From Thermoplasmata archaeon (GTDB lineage: Archaea > Thermoplasmatota > E2 > DHVEG-1): a stretch of 9,080 bases of DNA. This document shows, one piece after another, positions 1 through 6,620 of this stretch. The first letter of the stretch is position 1. The number at the start of each line of letters is the position of its first letter. The notes beneath the pieces are model-generated. The model saw only the letters and a list, made by a program, of their open reading frames with translations, was not told the origin of the DNA and ran no database searches. The stretch lies in NCBI GenBank assembly GCA_003649845.1, contig QMTB01000048.1, positions 1-9,080 of the forward strand, in the 5' to 3' direction. A program made the position numbers and the translations under genes.

Positions 1-18
1 AGATAAGATTTATAAAGA

Positions 19-2205
19 TTAAATTTTGCTGTATATATTTAATATTCTACTGAGGATGGTTTTTACATTTTTTAGAATTATAAATGTTTTTGAATTTACT
101 CTAATAGTTAGAACACTCCATTCGCTTTCTAATCCATTCTCATCTTTTGCCTTAACTCGGATTGTATGGACACCTCTCTCCTTCCATATCCAGGTAACAT
201 TTATAGGTTTACCAGATGGATGGAAACCAGTCCAATTTCCTTCATCATCAAACTCTATGAAATAGGAAACATTATCTCCATCTGGATCAGCTGCAACTAT
301 AGTATACACCTCTTTCTCTCCTACTTTTCCTTCTGTTGGCCCATCTATAGTTGGTTTACTCGGAGGTTTTCCAATATGAAATGTAACAGCTGGATCTCCA
401 AATAAGTTTGTTTCATAGTACACCCATCTCATACAAGATCTATTGATCAGATATAGGTTATCCTCCTTAGAATCATGGTTAGCTGCTCCTATAGAATATA
501 TATGTTCTCCAAATAATGCATCCCAGAATTCTCTTACATATCTATTACTGTCTCCATCTGTACTATACGACCAAAAGAAACCATATCTCGCGTTCATAAT
601 AGCTGCAAAAGCACCATGAGGTGTTTTAACTGTAAGTGTCTCTGCAAAACAATCATAACCTTCAGGGTTATCGAAACCACCAGACATACATCCAATGGAA
701 TAATCAAAGAAATATTGGTCATTCTCCATATACTCAATACCTGAGTTGGTGAGTCTCATATTATACCCATAATAAGAGTGCCCATCGTGATTCAATATAT
801 GAATACCCTGATTGATATAGTTGATTAAATCCTCTGGGGACCAATAGTTATCCGGCCAATCTCTATCATACATCTTTATTATATCATAGGTATCTGATGG
901 TATACCAACTGTTGTATAATTATCATAGTTTGAACCATCAACTATTTGATCTAGATAGTTTCCACCCCAACTTGCAACACCATAATCTCCAAGGTATTCT
1001 CCAGCTAATAATACCTTGGTGAGATAGGGACCAGATGGATCTGTATTCATATATGATACTGTTTTTAACGCAAAGTTATCAACATCATCTGTATTATCAA
1101 CACATGCTCTACCAACATATATCTCTGCTATTAGATCTACATCTTTGCCGTTTTCTCCATCATCTGGTTCCCCCCATTTATCGTTACCATTATAGTTGTA
1201 AGGTCCATCTAAACATGCATAGTATAAATCAGATGGCATCGTTGTATCATAAAACCATCTATTTTCATCTAAACCGGAAACATATAACATTTTAGCTGGA
1301 ACAACATCAGAATCTCCACCTAAAAGTAAATACTTTATACCATGATTTATATATTCATTTCTAAGAAATTCTCTTATATCCTCTGGTGTAGGTTTAGTTA
1401 TAGATATCTCACTCAACGTTTTTATCCTAGTTCTAAGTCCTCTAGCTTCATGTGCTTCTTTTAATGGTTTAAAATGATTTTTGAGTTTATCTGTCGTTAA
1501 AATAAGCATATCATATTGATCATCAGAAAGGGTATCAGATGGAAGATTAGAGTACAGATAGATATCACCTGGGTTATCTATCTTTTTTAAAACTTCTTTT
1601 TTATCCTCATCTAAACCTCTATATAGAAGAGGTTTATCATTTGTGCGACTTGTTTTAACAATAACAGTAAATGAAGGATAATAGAAAAGTTCACCTGTAA
1701 AAGGTAGATATCTAACTGGATGTAAAGCTAATACAAGTATAGTGTATCCTCTAAAATTATATTTACCTATGTAGGTATAGAATTTATTTGGAAATATATG
1801 TCTAGAAGAGTATAATGATTTCAGCGGTGTAGGTGGATGAATATTAAACCTCTCATCTGTTGGAACAGGTTGAGATGCAGGTAACAGAAGATGACCTCCA
1901 CCTAGATATATACTTGGTAGTGTACGTATTTTTATCTCTTCTACCTCTGCATTTGGAGGTAATAATATATAAGCGCTTTTTGTAGGCAGCAAGGGTTCAC
2001 CAGGGTTACCAGAATTTGAGATTCCTGGTATCTTAATATCCTCATATAGTTTATTATCAATAGATATTCGTCTTATAGTTGGATGATTAAAGGAATATGT
2101 AACTTTTATCTCATCTAATGGATACCTTGCATCTATTATGCTAGATATCGGTATAAGTAGGAATAAAACTATTATAGATATCGATAGAACTTTTTTTATA
2201 TTCAT
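19..2205 (-). CDS. Secreted gingipain-type (C25) cysteine peptidase with C-terminal Ig-like domain
   Basis: Predicted exported cysteine endopeptidase that would cut extracellular proteins. I start it at the ATG at 2205 (728 aa): it opens with a signal peptide (MNIKKV, then hydrophobic residues 7-24), has AGGACAGGAT just upstream, and a TATA-like element near 2231-2240. The frame is open back to 2280, but those 25 residues would bury the signal. Residues ~30-225 resemble the C25 propeptide (GEPLLPTKSAYILLPP near 69-84). Residues ~230-590 are the catalytic domain. Its likely dyad is His476 in NHDGHS and Cys506 in SIGCMSGG, 30 residues apart; the RgpB gingipain dyad is 33 apart. Residues ~614-704 form an Ig/PKD-like domain (ADPDGD motif), followed by a 24-residue tail without a recognisable anchor. 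C25 peptidases are known from sediment Thermoplasmatota that degrade detrital protein. Gene divergent from gcvPA. Family confident; substrate specificity unknown. Confidence 0.9.
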   Translation of the reverse strand: MNIKKVLSISIIVLFLLIPISSIIDARYPLDEIKVTYSFNHPTIRRISIDNKLYEDIKIPGISNSGNPGEPLLPTKSAYILLPPNAEVEEIKIRTLPSIYLGGGHLLLPASQPVPTDERFNIHPPTPLKSLYSSRHIFPNKFYTYIGKYNFRGYTILVLALHPVRYLPFTGELFYYPSFTVIVKTSRTNDKPLLYRGLDEDKKEVLKKIDNPGDIYLYSNLPSDTLSDDQYDMLILTTDKLKNHFKPLKEAHEARGLRTRIKTLSEISITKPTPEDIREFLRNEYINHGIKYLLLGGDSDVVPAKMLYVSGLDENRWFYDTTMPSDLYYACLDGPYNYNGNDKWGEPDDGENGKDVDLIAEIYVGRACVDNTDDVDNFALKTVSYMNTDPSGPYLTKVLLAGEYLGDYGVASWGGNYLDQIVDGSNYDNYTTVGIPSDTYDIIKMYDRDWPDNYWSPEDLINYINQGIHILNHDGHSYYGYNMRLTNSGIEYMENDQYFFDYSIGCMSGGFDNPEGYDCFAETLTVKTPHGAFAAIMNARYGFFWSYSTDGDSNRYVREFWDALFGEHIYSIGAANHDSKEDNLYLINRSCMRWVYYETNLFGDPAVTFHIGKPPSKPTIDGPTEGKVGEKEVYTIVAADPDGDNVSYFIEFDDEGNWTGFHPSGKPINVTWIWKERGVHTIRVKAKDENGLESEWSVLTIRVNSKTFIILKNVKTILSRILNIYSKI

Positions 2206-2322
2206 ACATCCTGTCCTATACTTTGAATAGTATTTATATGTTTTTAAATATTTTATGGTATGAAATTTGAGAAATGACAAAATTCTTTAACCGAGTATCA
2301 TTCCCTAATTTGAGGACCAAAA
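2206..2322. promoter_or_regulatory. Divergent promoter region between C25 peptidase and gcvPA
   Basis: The 117-bp gap serves both directions. On the plus strand, ATTTATATG (2232-2240) and TTTTAAATA (2242-2250) are TATA-box candidates that would start gcvPA transcription near 2260-2275. On the minus strand the same bases read CATATAAATA and could serve the peptidase gene. The plus leader ends in GAGG (2312-2315), 7 nt before the gcvPA ATG. I see no glycine-riboswitch-like fold. TATA calls are by eye only. Confidence 0.5.
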
Positions 2323-3669
2323 ATGCCAGGTTTTATACCAAATGTCTCTTGGAAAAACGATATGCTTAAAAGCCTAGGTTTATCCTCGATTGATGAACTA
2401 TTCTCAGATATACCTGAGAAGATTAGAATTGATAAACTAAATCTACCTAAAGGTTTATCTCAACAGGAAGTAGAGAGAGAACTAAGTTTTTTAGCTGATA
2501 AAAATATTTCATGCAAGAAACTATTGAGTTTCCTTGGAGGAGGAGTTAAACCCCATTATATCCCAGCTATAGTAAAATCTATTATATCTAGATCAGAGTT
2601 TTATACTGCTTATACTCCATATCAACCAGAAGCTAGTCAAGGTTTTCTACAGGCAATGTTTGAGTATCAAAGTATGATAGCAGAGCTTACAGGTATGGAA
2701 GTTGCAAATGCATCTATGTATGATGCTGCAACATCTCTAGGAGAAGCAGCTTTAATGTCCACTAGGATAACACATGAGAAATGTTTTCTCATACCAGAGA
2801 ATATCTCATGGGAGAGGAAATCTGTTCTACATAACTATGTGAAAGGAACAGGTATAGAAGTGAAAGAGATTAGATATAACAGAGAAACAGGTGGAATAGA
2901 TTTAGATGATCTTAAAAAAAATCTAGATGACACAGTATCTGGTGTATATCTAGAGAATCCAAATTTTTTTGGTATAATCGAAGAAGAAATATATGAGATT
3001 CAAGAATTAATAGAGGATAGGAAAACATTATTTGTTGTAGGTATAGATCCTATATCCCTTGGTATACTTAAACCACCTGGTGAGTATAATGCTGATATTG
3101 TAATTGGAGAAGGTAGAGCCCTTGGGAATCCTATGGATTTCGGCGGATCTAGTTTAGGTATATTTGCTTGTAAGAAGAAATATATCAGGCAGATGCCAGG
3201 CAGAATAATAGGGTTGACGAAGGATATTAATGGTAATAGAGCATTCTGTATGACACTTCAAACTAGAGAACAACACATACGTAGAGGGAAAGCAACTAGT
3301 AATATATGTACAAATAATGGGTTAAATGCTCTTGCAGCACTTGTATATATAACATGGCTTGGTAGCGATGGTTTCTATGATATAAGTCGTCGAAACTTTG
3401 AGAATGGACAAAAACTTATGGAAATACTTTTAGATAGCGGGAGATTTGAAAGGATTTTTACAGGTATACATTTCAATGAATTCGTTCTTAGATATAAAGG
3501 TGATGTATCTAAATTTAACACCTTGTTATTAGAAAAAGGTATACATAGTGGTTTACCTTTGGAAGCTTATTTCCCAGAGTTGAAGAAAACCTTACTCTTC
3601 GGTGTAACAGAGGTTTATGGGGAAGATGATTTTAATAGATTATACTCAGCTATAATGGAGGTATCCTAA
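2323..3669 (+). CDS. gcvPA: Glycine decarboxylase (P-protein) subunit 1, GcvPA
   Basis: Subunit 1 of the two-subunit PLP enzyme aminomethyl-transferring glycine dehydrogenase. With GcvPB it decarboxylates glycine and loads the aminomethyl group on lipoyl-GcvH; cytosolic. The 448 aa match the usual length (about 440-450). The N-terminal half carries the family signature: FLGGGVKPHYIPA, then RSEFYTAYTPYQPEASQG, then ELTGMEVANASMYDAAT. The PLP lysine is not in this chain but in GcvPB, as expected. GAGG lies 7 nt before the ATG. It is followed after 1 nt by gcvPB, so the pair is an operon and probably translationally coupled. In this lineage the enzyme most likely works in glycine breakdown, but the reversible system could also run towards glycine. 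gcvH, gcvT and lipoylation genes are not in the window. Confidence 0.95.
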   Translation: MPGFIPNVSWKNDMLKSLGLSSIDELFSDIPEKIRIDKLNLPKGLSQQEVERELSFLADKNISCKKLLSFLGGGVKPHYIPAIVKSIISRSEFYTAYTPYQPEASQGFLQAMFEYQSMIAELTGMEVANASMYDAATSLGEAALMSTRITHEKCFLIPENISWERKSVLHNYVKGTGIEVKEIRYNRETGGIDLDDLKKNLDDTVSGVYLENPNFFGIIEEEIYEIQELIEDRKTLFVVGIDPISLGILKPPGEYNADIVIGEGRALGNPMDFGGSSLGIFACKKKYIRQMPGRIIGLTKDINGNRAFCMTLQTREQHIRRGKATSNICTNNGLNALAALVYITWLGSDGFYDISRRNFENGQKLMEILLDSGRFERIFTGIHFNEFVLRYKGDVSKFNTLLLEKGIHSGLPLEAYFPELKKTLLFGVTEVYGEDDFNRLYSAIMEVS

Positions 3670-3670
3670 T

Positions 3671-5131
3671 ATGTTTAGATTTGCTAGATATAATGAGCCT
3701 TTAATCTTTGAGTTACCTAGTAGAGAAACTAGAGAGAGGACACCTATTCCCGGGATTCCTAGGAAGATCCAGAGGTTAAAACCCATCTCCATTCCAAATA
3801 TTGAGGAACCACGGGTTGCCAGGCATTTCCATCATCTAAGTCAGATGAACTATGGAGTAGATACGGGTATATATCCCCTTGGTTCTTGTACAATGAAGTA
3901 TAACCCTAAGATATGCGAGGAGATAGCCCGTTGGGAGGAATTCTCATGTCTACATCCACATCAAGATGCATCAACTGTTCAAGGTATATTGCAGATGATG
4001 TATGAACTTGAGGAGATGCTAGTGGAGATAACCGGTATGCATGCTTTTACCTTACAACCAGCTGCAGGTGCACATGGTGAACTACTTGGTATGCTATTAA
4101 CTAGAGCGTATCATGAAAATAATAGCGATAATAATAGAAAAGACGTTATTATACCTGATACTGCTCATGGTACAAATCCTGCTAGTGCTTCTATAGCAGG
4201 TTTTAATGTAATAGAGATACCATCAAATAAAGATGGTACAGTTGATGTAAAACTCTTGAAGAAAAGTCTATCAGATAAAACAGCTTGTTTTATGATTACT
4301 AATCCTAATACCCTTGGTATCTTTGAGGATAATATATTAGAGATAGCTGAGTGTGTACATGATGCTGGAGCATTATTATACTATGATGGAGCAAATATGA
4401 ATGCTATACTAGGTAAAGCTAGACCAGGTGATATGGGGTTTGATATAGTACATCTAAATCTCCATAAAACCTTTTCAACTCCACATGGCGGTGGAGGACC
4501 TGGTAGTGGACCAATTGGAGTTAATAGGGAATTAGAAGAGTTTCTGCCTATACCAAGGATCATCAAAGAGAAGAATAGGTATAGATTTGATTATGATAAA
4601 CCAAAATCTATTGGTAAAATAAAAGAGTTTTATGGTAATATATCGGTTTTATTGAAAGCTTATACATATATTAAAATGATGGGGTATAATGGTTTGAGAG
4701 AAACTTCTGAGATAGCTGTGTTAAATGCAAACTATATGAAGAAGAAGATCGTTGATTCCAAGAGATATGAGTTACCATATAAACAAATGAGGAAACATGA
4801 GTTTGTTTTAAGTTGTGAGAAATTGAAAGAAGAAAAAAATATTAGAGCAGCAGATATAGCTAAGAGACTCCTAGATTATGGTTTACATGCTCCAACTGTA
4901 TATTTTCCGTTAATTGTAAAAGAAGCTTTGATGATAGAACCAACTGAGACAGAATCTAAGGAAGATTTAGACAGATATATAGATGCTTTAATTGAGATAG
5001 CAGATGAAGATGTAGAGAAACTTAAAAATGCACCATATAATACTCCTATAGGTAGAGTAGATGAGGTTTATGCTACAAGAAATCTTATACTAACATGGCG
5101 AGATTTTAAAGAAGAAATGAGTGAAAAATAA
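3671..5131 (+). CDS. gcvPB: Glycine decarboxylase (P-protein) subunit 2, GcvPB
   Basis: PLP-carrying subunit of the split glycine decarboxylase; pairs with GcvPA. The 486 aa are full length for the family. Seen in order: YGVDTGIYPLGSCTMKYNP (about 61-79), TLQPAAGAHGE (127-137), PDTAHGTNPASA (162-173), YDGANMNAILG (238-248), then HLNLHKTFSTPHGGGGPGSG (261-280). Lys266 in LHKTF is the expected Schiff-base lysine, and the glycine-rich loop follows it. The start ATG lies one base after the gcvPA stop; GGAGG at 3657-3661, inside the end of gcvPA, gives a 9-nt spacing. The gene ends in a long A/T tract that it shares with the convergent small membrane-protein gene. Both catalytic halves look intact, with no frameshift. 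Confidence 0.96.
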   Translation: MFRFARYNEPLIFELPSRETRERTPIPGIPRKIQRLKPISIPNIEEPRVARHFHHLSQMNYGVDTGIYPLGSCTMKYNPKICEEIARWEEFSCLHPHQDASTVQGILQMMYELEEMLVEITGMHAFTLQPAAGAHGELLGMLLTRAYHENNSDNNRKDVIIPDTAHGTNPASASIAGFNVIEIPSNKDGTVDVKLLKKSLSDKTACFMITNPNTLGIFEDNILEIAECVHDAGALLYYDGANMNAILGKARPGDMGFDIVHLNLHKTFSTPHGGGGPGSGPIGVNRELEEFLPIPRIIKEKNRYRFDYDKPKSIGKIKEFYGNISVLLKAYTYIKMMGYNGLRETSEIAVLNANYMKKKIVDSKRYELPYKQMRKHEFVLSCEKLKEEKNIRAADIAKRLLDYGLHAPTVYFPLIVKEALMIEPTETESKEDLDRYIDALIEIADEDVEKLKNAPYNTPIGRVDEVYATRNLILTWRDFKEEMSEK

Positions 5132-5153
5132 AAAAAATTTTTTATTTTTCTTT
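5132..5153. terminator. Shared A/T-tract terminator between convergent genes
   Basis: Directly after the gcvPB stop comes a run of A followed by TTTTTTATTTTT (from about 5138). On the plus strand this is a U-rich tract of the type that ends archaeal transcripts. On the minus strand the A-run reads as T, so it can also end the membrane-protein transcript, whose stop codon (5142-5144) lies inside it. There is no strong hairpin, which is normal for archaea. Confidence 0.55.
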
Positions 5154-5369
5154 ATCTGGTTTCTCATATAATGTTACTAGTATACCTAGTAAACCCCCTA
5201 ATACAAAGAAACTAGTTATGGAATATATACCTATATCATACCATACGCCAAAGCGAAGTCCCCAGTAGATATAAAATAGTATACCAGCTATTAATAATAG
5301 TATTGATAGTATTGTAAATATATTCATATTCTTCAAATTGAATTTTAAATTCATTTCCATGTTTTTCAC
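5142..5369 (-). CDS. Small two-helix membrane protein, unknown function
   Basis: A 75-aa hypothetical protein that I do not recognise. It has a short polar N-terminus (MKNMEMNLKFNLKN), a first hydrophobic helix at about 17-36, a short loop with aromatic and charged residues (WGLRFGVWYDIG, 36-47), a second helix at about 47-68, and a charged tail ending EKPDKEK. The start at 5369 is favoured over Met4, Met6 or Met15 because AGGTGA, a near-perfect archaeal Shine-Dalgarno, sits 5 nt upstream. It lies 61 bp downstream of the tRNA-Trp 3' end on the same strand, so it might share that transcript; I see no clear TATA box in the gap. It converges on gcvPB. The strong ribosome site makes it a likely real gene; the function cannot be inferred. 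Confidence 0.7.
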   Translation of the reverse strand: MKNMEMNLKFNLKNMNIFTILSILLLIAGILFYIYWGLRFGVWYDIGIYSITSFFVLGGLLGILVTLYEKPDKEK

Positions 5370-5430
5370 CTAAATCTCTGCAGAGGTAAAAAGTTTTTCT
5401 TCATTAATTTTTCTCACAATTAGGTTTTAG
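5370..5430 (-). promoter_or_regulatory. Short gap with AGGTGA ribosome site and 10-bp palindrome
   Basis: The 61 bp between the tRNA-Trp 3' end and the small membrane-protein gene hold AGGTGA just before its ATG and a perfect 10-bp palindrome CTCTGCAGAG at 5376-5385, right upstream of it. The palindrome could be an operator or chance. No convincing TATA box is present, so readthrough from the eL41/tRNA transcript is possible. Confidence 0.35.
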
Positions 5431-5571
5431 TGGGGGCACTGGGATTTGAACCCAGATCGGCGGGTCTCTTCTTAGGTCATCGCTCCAGTTATTCATCATC
5501 ATATCAGATGACCCTCTTCTAATCATCCCTTAACTGGAGCCCGCAATGATGCCGGGTTACACCATGCCCCC
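5431..5571 (-). tRNA. tRNA-Trp (anticodon CCA) with 68-nt intron
   Basis: Tryptophan tRNA in a cloverleaf I could pair by hand. Acceptor GGGGGCA (5571-5565) pairs with TGCCCCC (5438-5432); discriminator A73 is at 5431; CCA is not encoded. The D arm runs GTG/CAT with GG at 18-19 in the loop. Anticodon stem GCGGG pairs with CCCGC; the loop reads CTCCAGA, giving anticodon CCA (5537-5535). The variable region is CGAT, and the T arm is CTGGG-TTCAAAT-CCCAG. The tRNA is 73 nt after removal of the intron at 5466-5533, between positions 37 and 38, the standard archaeal site. A15 and U48 fit a Levitt pair. The 5' end lies 2 nt after the eL41 stop, so it is probably processed from an eL41 transcript by RNase P. 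No TATA box of its own is visible. Confidence 0.97.
5466..5533 (-). ncRNA. Intron-encoded box C/D guide RNA targeting tRNA-Trp C34 and C39
   Basis: The tRNA-Trp intron has full box C/D sRNA architecture, read on the minus strand: box C ATGATTA (5526-5520), 12-nt D' guide (5519-5508), box D' CTGA (5507-5504), 4-nt linker, box C' ATGATGA (5499-5493), 12-nt D guide (5492-5481), box D ATGA (5480-5477). The D guide pairs over 10 contiguous bases with the anticodon loop and first intron bases (TAACTGGAGC against GCTCCAGTTA); the fifth base from box D faces C34. The D' guide pairs GGGTC with GACCC; its fifth base faces C39. Haloferax and Pyrococcus tRNA-Trp introns are known to guide 2'-O-methylation at 34 and 39, so the register match is strong support. 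The partners would be L7Ae, Nop5 and fibrillarin. Boxes C and D deviate from RUGAUGA/CUGA in a compensatory way. Confidence 0.9.
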
Positions 5572-5573
5572 AT

Positions 5574-5675
5574 CTATCTATTTCTTCGGGCTCTCTTCTC
5601 ACGTCTCATACGTTTCTTACGCCATTTCCACCGCATTTTACCTTTCTTCTTCCAAGCTCTGGAACTACGTTTCAT
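5574..5675 (-). CDS. rpl41e: Ribosomal protein eL41
   Basis: A 33-aa, extremely basic single-helix protein of the large ribosomal subunit. The sequence runs MKRSSRAWKKKGK followed by MRWKWRKKRMRREKRARRNR; the second half matches the eL41 core (eukaryotic form begins MRAKWRKKR). The start at 5675 has GAGG at 5688-5685 with a 9-nt spacing. The internal Met14 could yield a 20-aa version closer to the classical length, but it lacks an upstream ribosome site. About half of the residues are Arg or Lys, and three are Trp (8, 16, 18). The TAG stop ends 2 nt before the first base of tRNA-Trp, so both are very likely one transcript. Genes of this size are routinely missed by annotation. Confidence 0.9.
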   Translation of the reverse strand: MKRSSRAWKKKGKMRWKWRKKRMRREKRARRNR

Positions 5676-5821
5676 GATTTGCTTCCTCGAATATTATGAG
5701 TTGCCGTAAACAACTTTCTATATTTAACCCTTTAGGAAAAATAATGATATATACAGGTTTTATATAAACTTTGTATAAACAACTCCTACTTCAGATTTCT
5801 ATATATCATATACTACAATCC
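5676..5821 (-). promoter_or_regulatory. Promoter region of the eL41/tRNA-Trp unit
   Basis: Two TATA candidates read on the minus strand. TTTATATA at 5768-5761 is a perfect archaeal consensus preceded by CAAAG, a plausible BRE, and predicts a start near 5739 with a 60-nt leader. TTAAATATA at 5727-5719 predicts a start near 5699 with a leader of about 24 nt carrying the GAGG site. Either could serve. The right part (5770-5821) trails the radical SAM gene and is AT-rich with no other feature seen. Confidence 0.55.
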
Positions 5822-6544
5822 TTATTTTCTCTCTAAGCTGGATAGAAATCTATCTAAAATTCTTCTCCTATACAATCTTTGTCTAACCTTGGGGTATAAA
5901 TGTATTATCTCCTCTTCTAACATTATTTCACCTAAACCCATTTTCTGTAATTCATGATAGAATTCCTGTCGATTATCAGATAGAGTTACTATGGAGATAT
6001 GGAAGGAAATATTTTGATCTAATAGATTAGATAGGGATCTAAGTTGATATGTGAATCCTTCTCTTCTACAATTGGTGAACCATGAAAACTCATCAGGAGT
6101 GCAGCCTTTTATAGAAACCCTTACATGGATGTTATGGAAAGAAGAAAGTTCCTCTACATAGGAAGGATCAAATCCTAGTAGAATACCATTTGTTTCCAAT
6201 ATGAATAATAGTTTCCTATCAATGGAATCTAGAAGTTTAAGTAGATGTTTCCTTCCAATAGTTGGCTCTCCACCAGAGGTGCGTATCTGATGGAAACCAT
6301 GTTCATAGGCTATTTGATGTAACTTTTCTGCTACATCTTCTGGAGTATAAAATACGCCTGTTTCTCTAGAATGCCATACGCTTCTATCTGACCAACAAAA
6401 TATACATCTCAGGTTACATCCAACTGTATCAGCTGTTGCAATACCGCCATAAAACCTTGTTGGTCTAAATCTATAATATTTCTTTTGAATCCCAGATACT
6501 ACTTGTTTCTCTATAATTGAGGTCAACTTCAAGGGATCATACAT
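5822..6544 (-). CDS. Short archaeal radical SAM protein (PflA-like)
   Basis: A 240-aa radical SAM enzyme of unknown substrate. The cluster motif is C43-N-L-R-C47-I-F-C50, which would bind the [4Fe-4S] cluster that cleaves S-adenosylmethionine. Further barrel signatures are GGEPT (91-95, SAM contact), FILETNGILLG and VRVSIKG. The motif is preceded by YYRFRPTRFYGGIATADTVG, which I associate with an archaeal group often annotated as radical SAM or pyruvate-formate-lyase-activating-related. It has no SPASM-like extra cysteine cluster; the C-terminus is a basic helix (YPKVRQRLYRRRILDRFL). No Shine-Dalgarno precedes the ATG, but GATAAATAG at 6574-6566 is centred 26 bp upstream of it, the distance expected for a leaderless mRNA. 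Divergent from the nitroreductase gene. Enzyme class is certain, reaction unknown. Confidence 0.88.
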   Translation of the reverse strand: MYDPLKLTSIIEKQVVSGIQKKYYRFRPTRFYGGIATADTVGCNLRCIFCWSDRSVWHSRETGVFYTPEDVAEKLHQIAYEHGFHQIRTSGGEPTIGRKHLLKLLDSIDRKLLFILETNGILLGFDPSYVEELSSFHNIHVRVSIKGCTPDEFSWFTNCRREGFTYQLRSLSNLLDQNISFHISIVTLSDNRQEFYHELQKMGLGEIMLEEEIIHLYPKVRQRLYRRRILDRFLSSLERK

Positions 6545-6620
6545 TGGTTTTAGAGAAAACTCTATCTATTTATCAATTCTTTTGTATACCAAAAGAGGTT
6601 AAAGGAAAGGGAGATAAAAA
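6545..6620. promoter_or_regulatory. Divergent promoter region, radical SAM / nitroreductase
   Basis: This 76-bp gap holds CTATTTATC (6566-6574). Read on the minus strand it is a TATA-like GATAAATAG placed for leaderless transcription of the radical SAM gene. Read on the plus strand it could start the nitroreductase mRNA near 6596. The nitroreductase ATG is preceded by GGGAG (6609-6613) with a 7-nt spacing. One element may serve both directions. Confidence 0.4.

Noticed and set aside
1035..1295. 86-codon plus-strand frame inside the peptidase gene
   Set aside because: The His/Tyr-rich translation is antisense to the catalytic domain and has no ribosome site.
2206..2280. N-terminal extension of the C25 peptidase back to the ATG at 2280
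   Set aside because: It would place 25 residues before a clear signal peptide and overlap the promoter bases; the ATG at 2205 has an upstream AGGAT-type site.
2206..2322. Glycine riboswitch upstream of gcvPA
   Set aside because: The leader is too short and AT-rich and shows none of the conserved paired elements; the class is bacterial.
4381..4566. 61-codon minus-strand frame inside gcvPB
   Set aside because: It is antisense to the conserved PLP-lysine and glycine-rich region of gcvPB, whose protein conservation explains the open frame.
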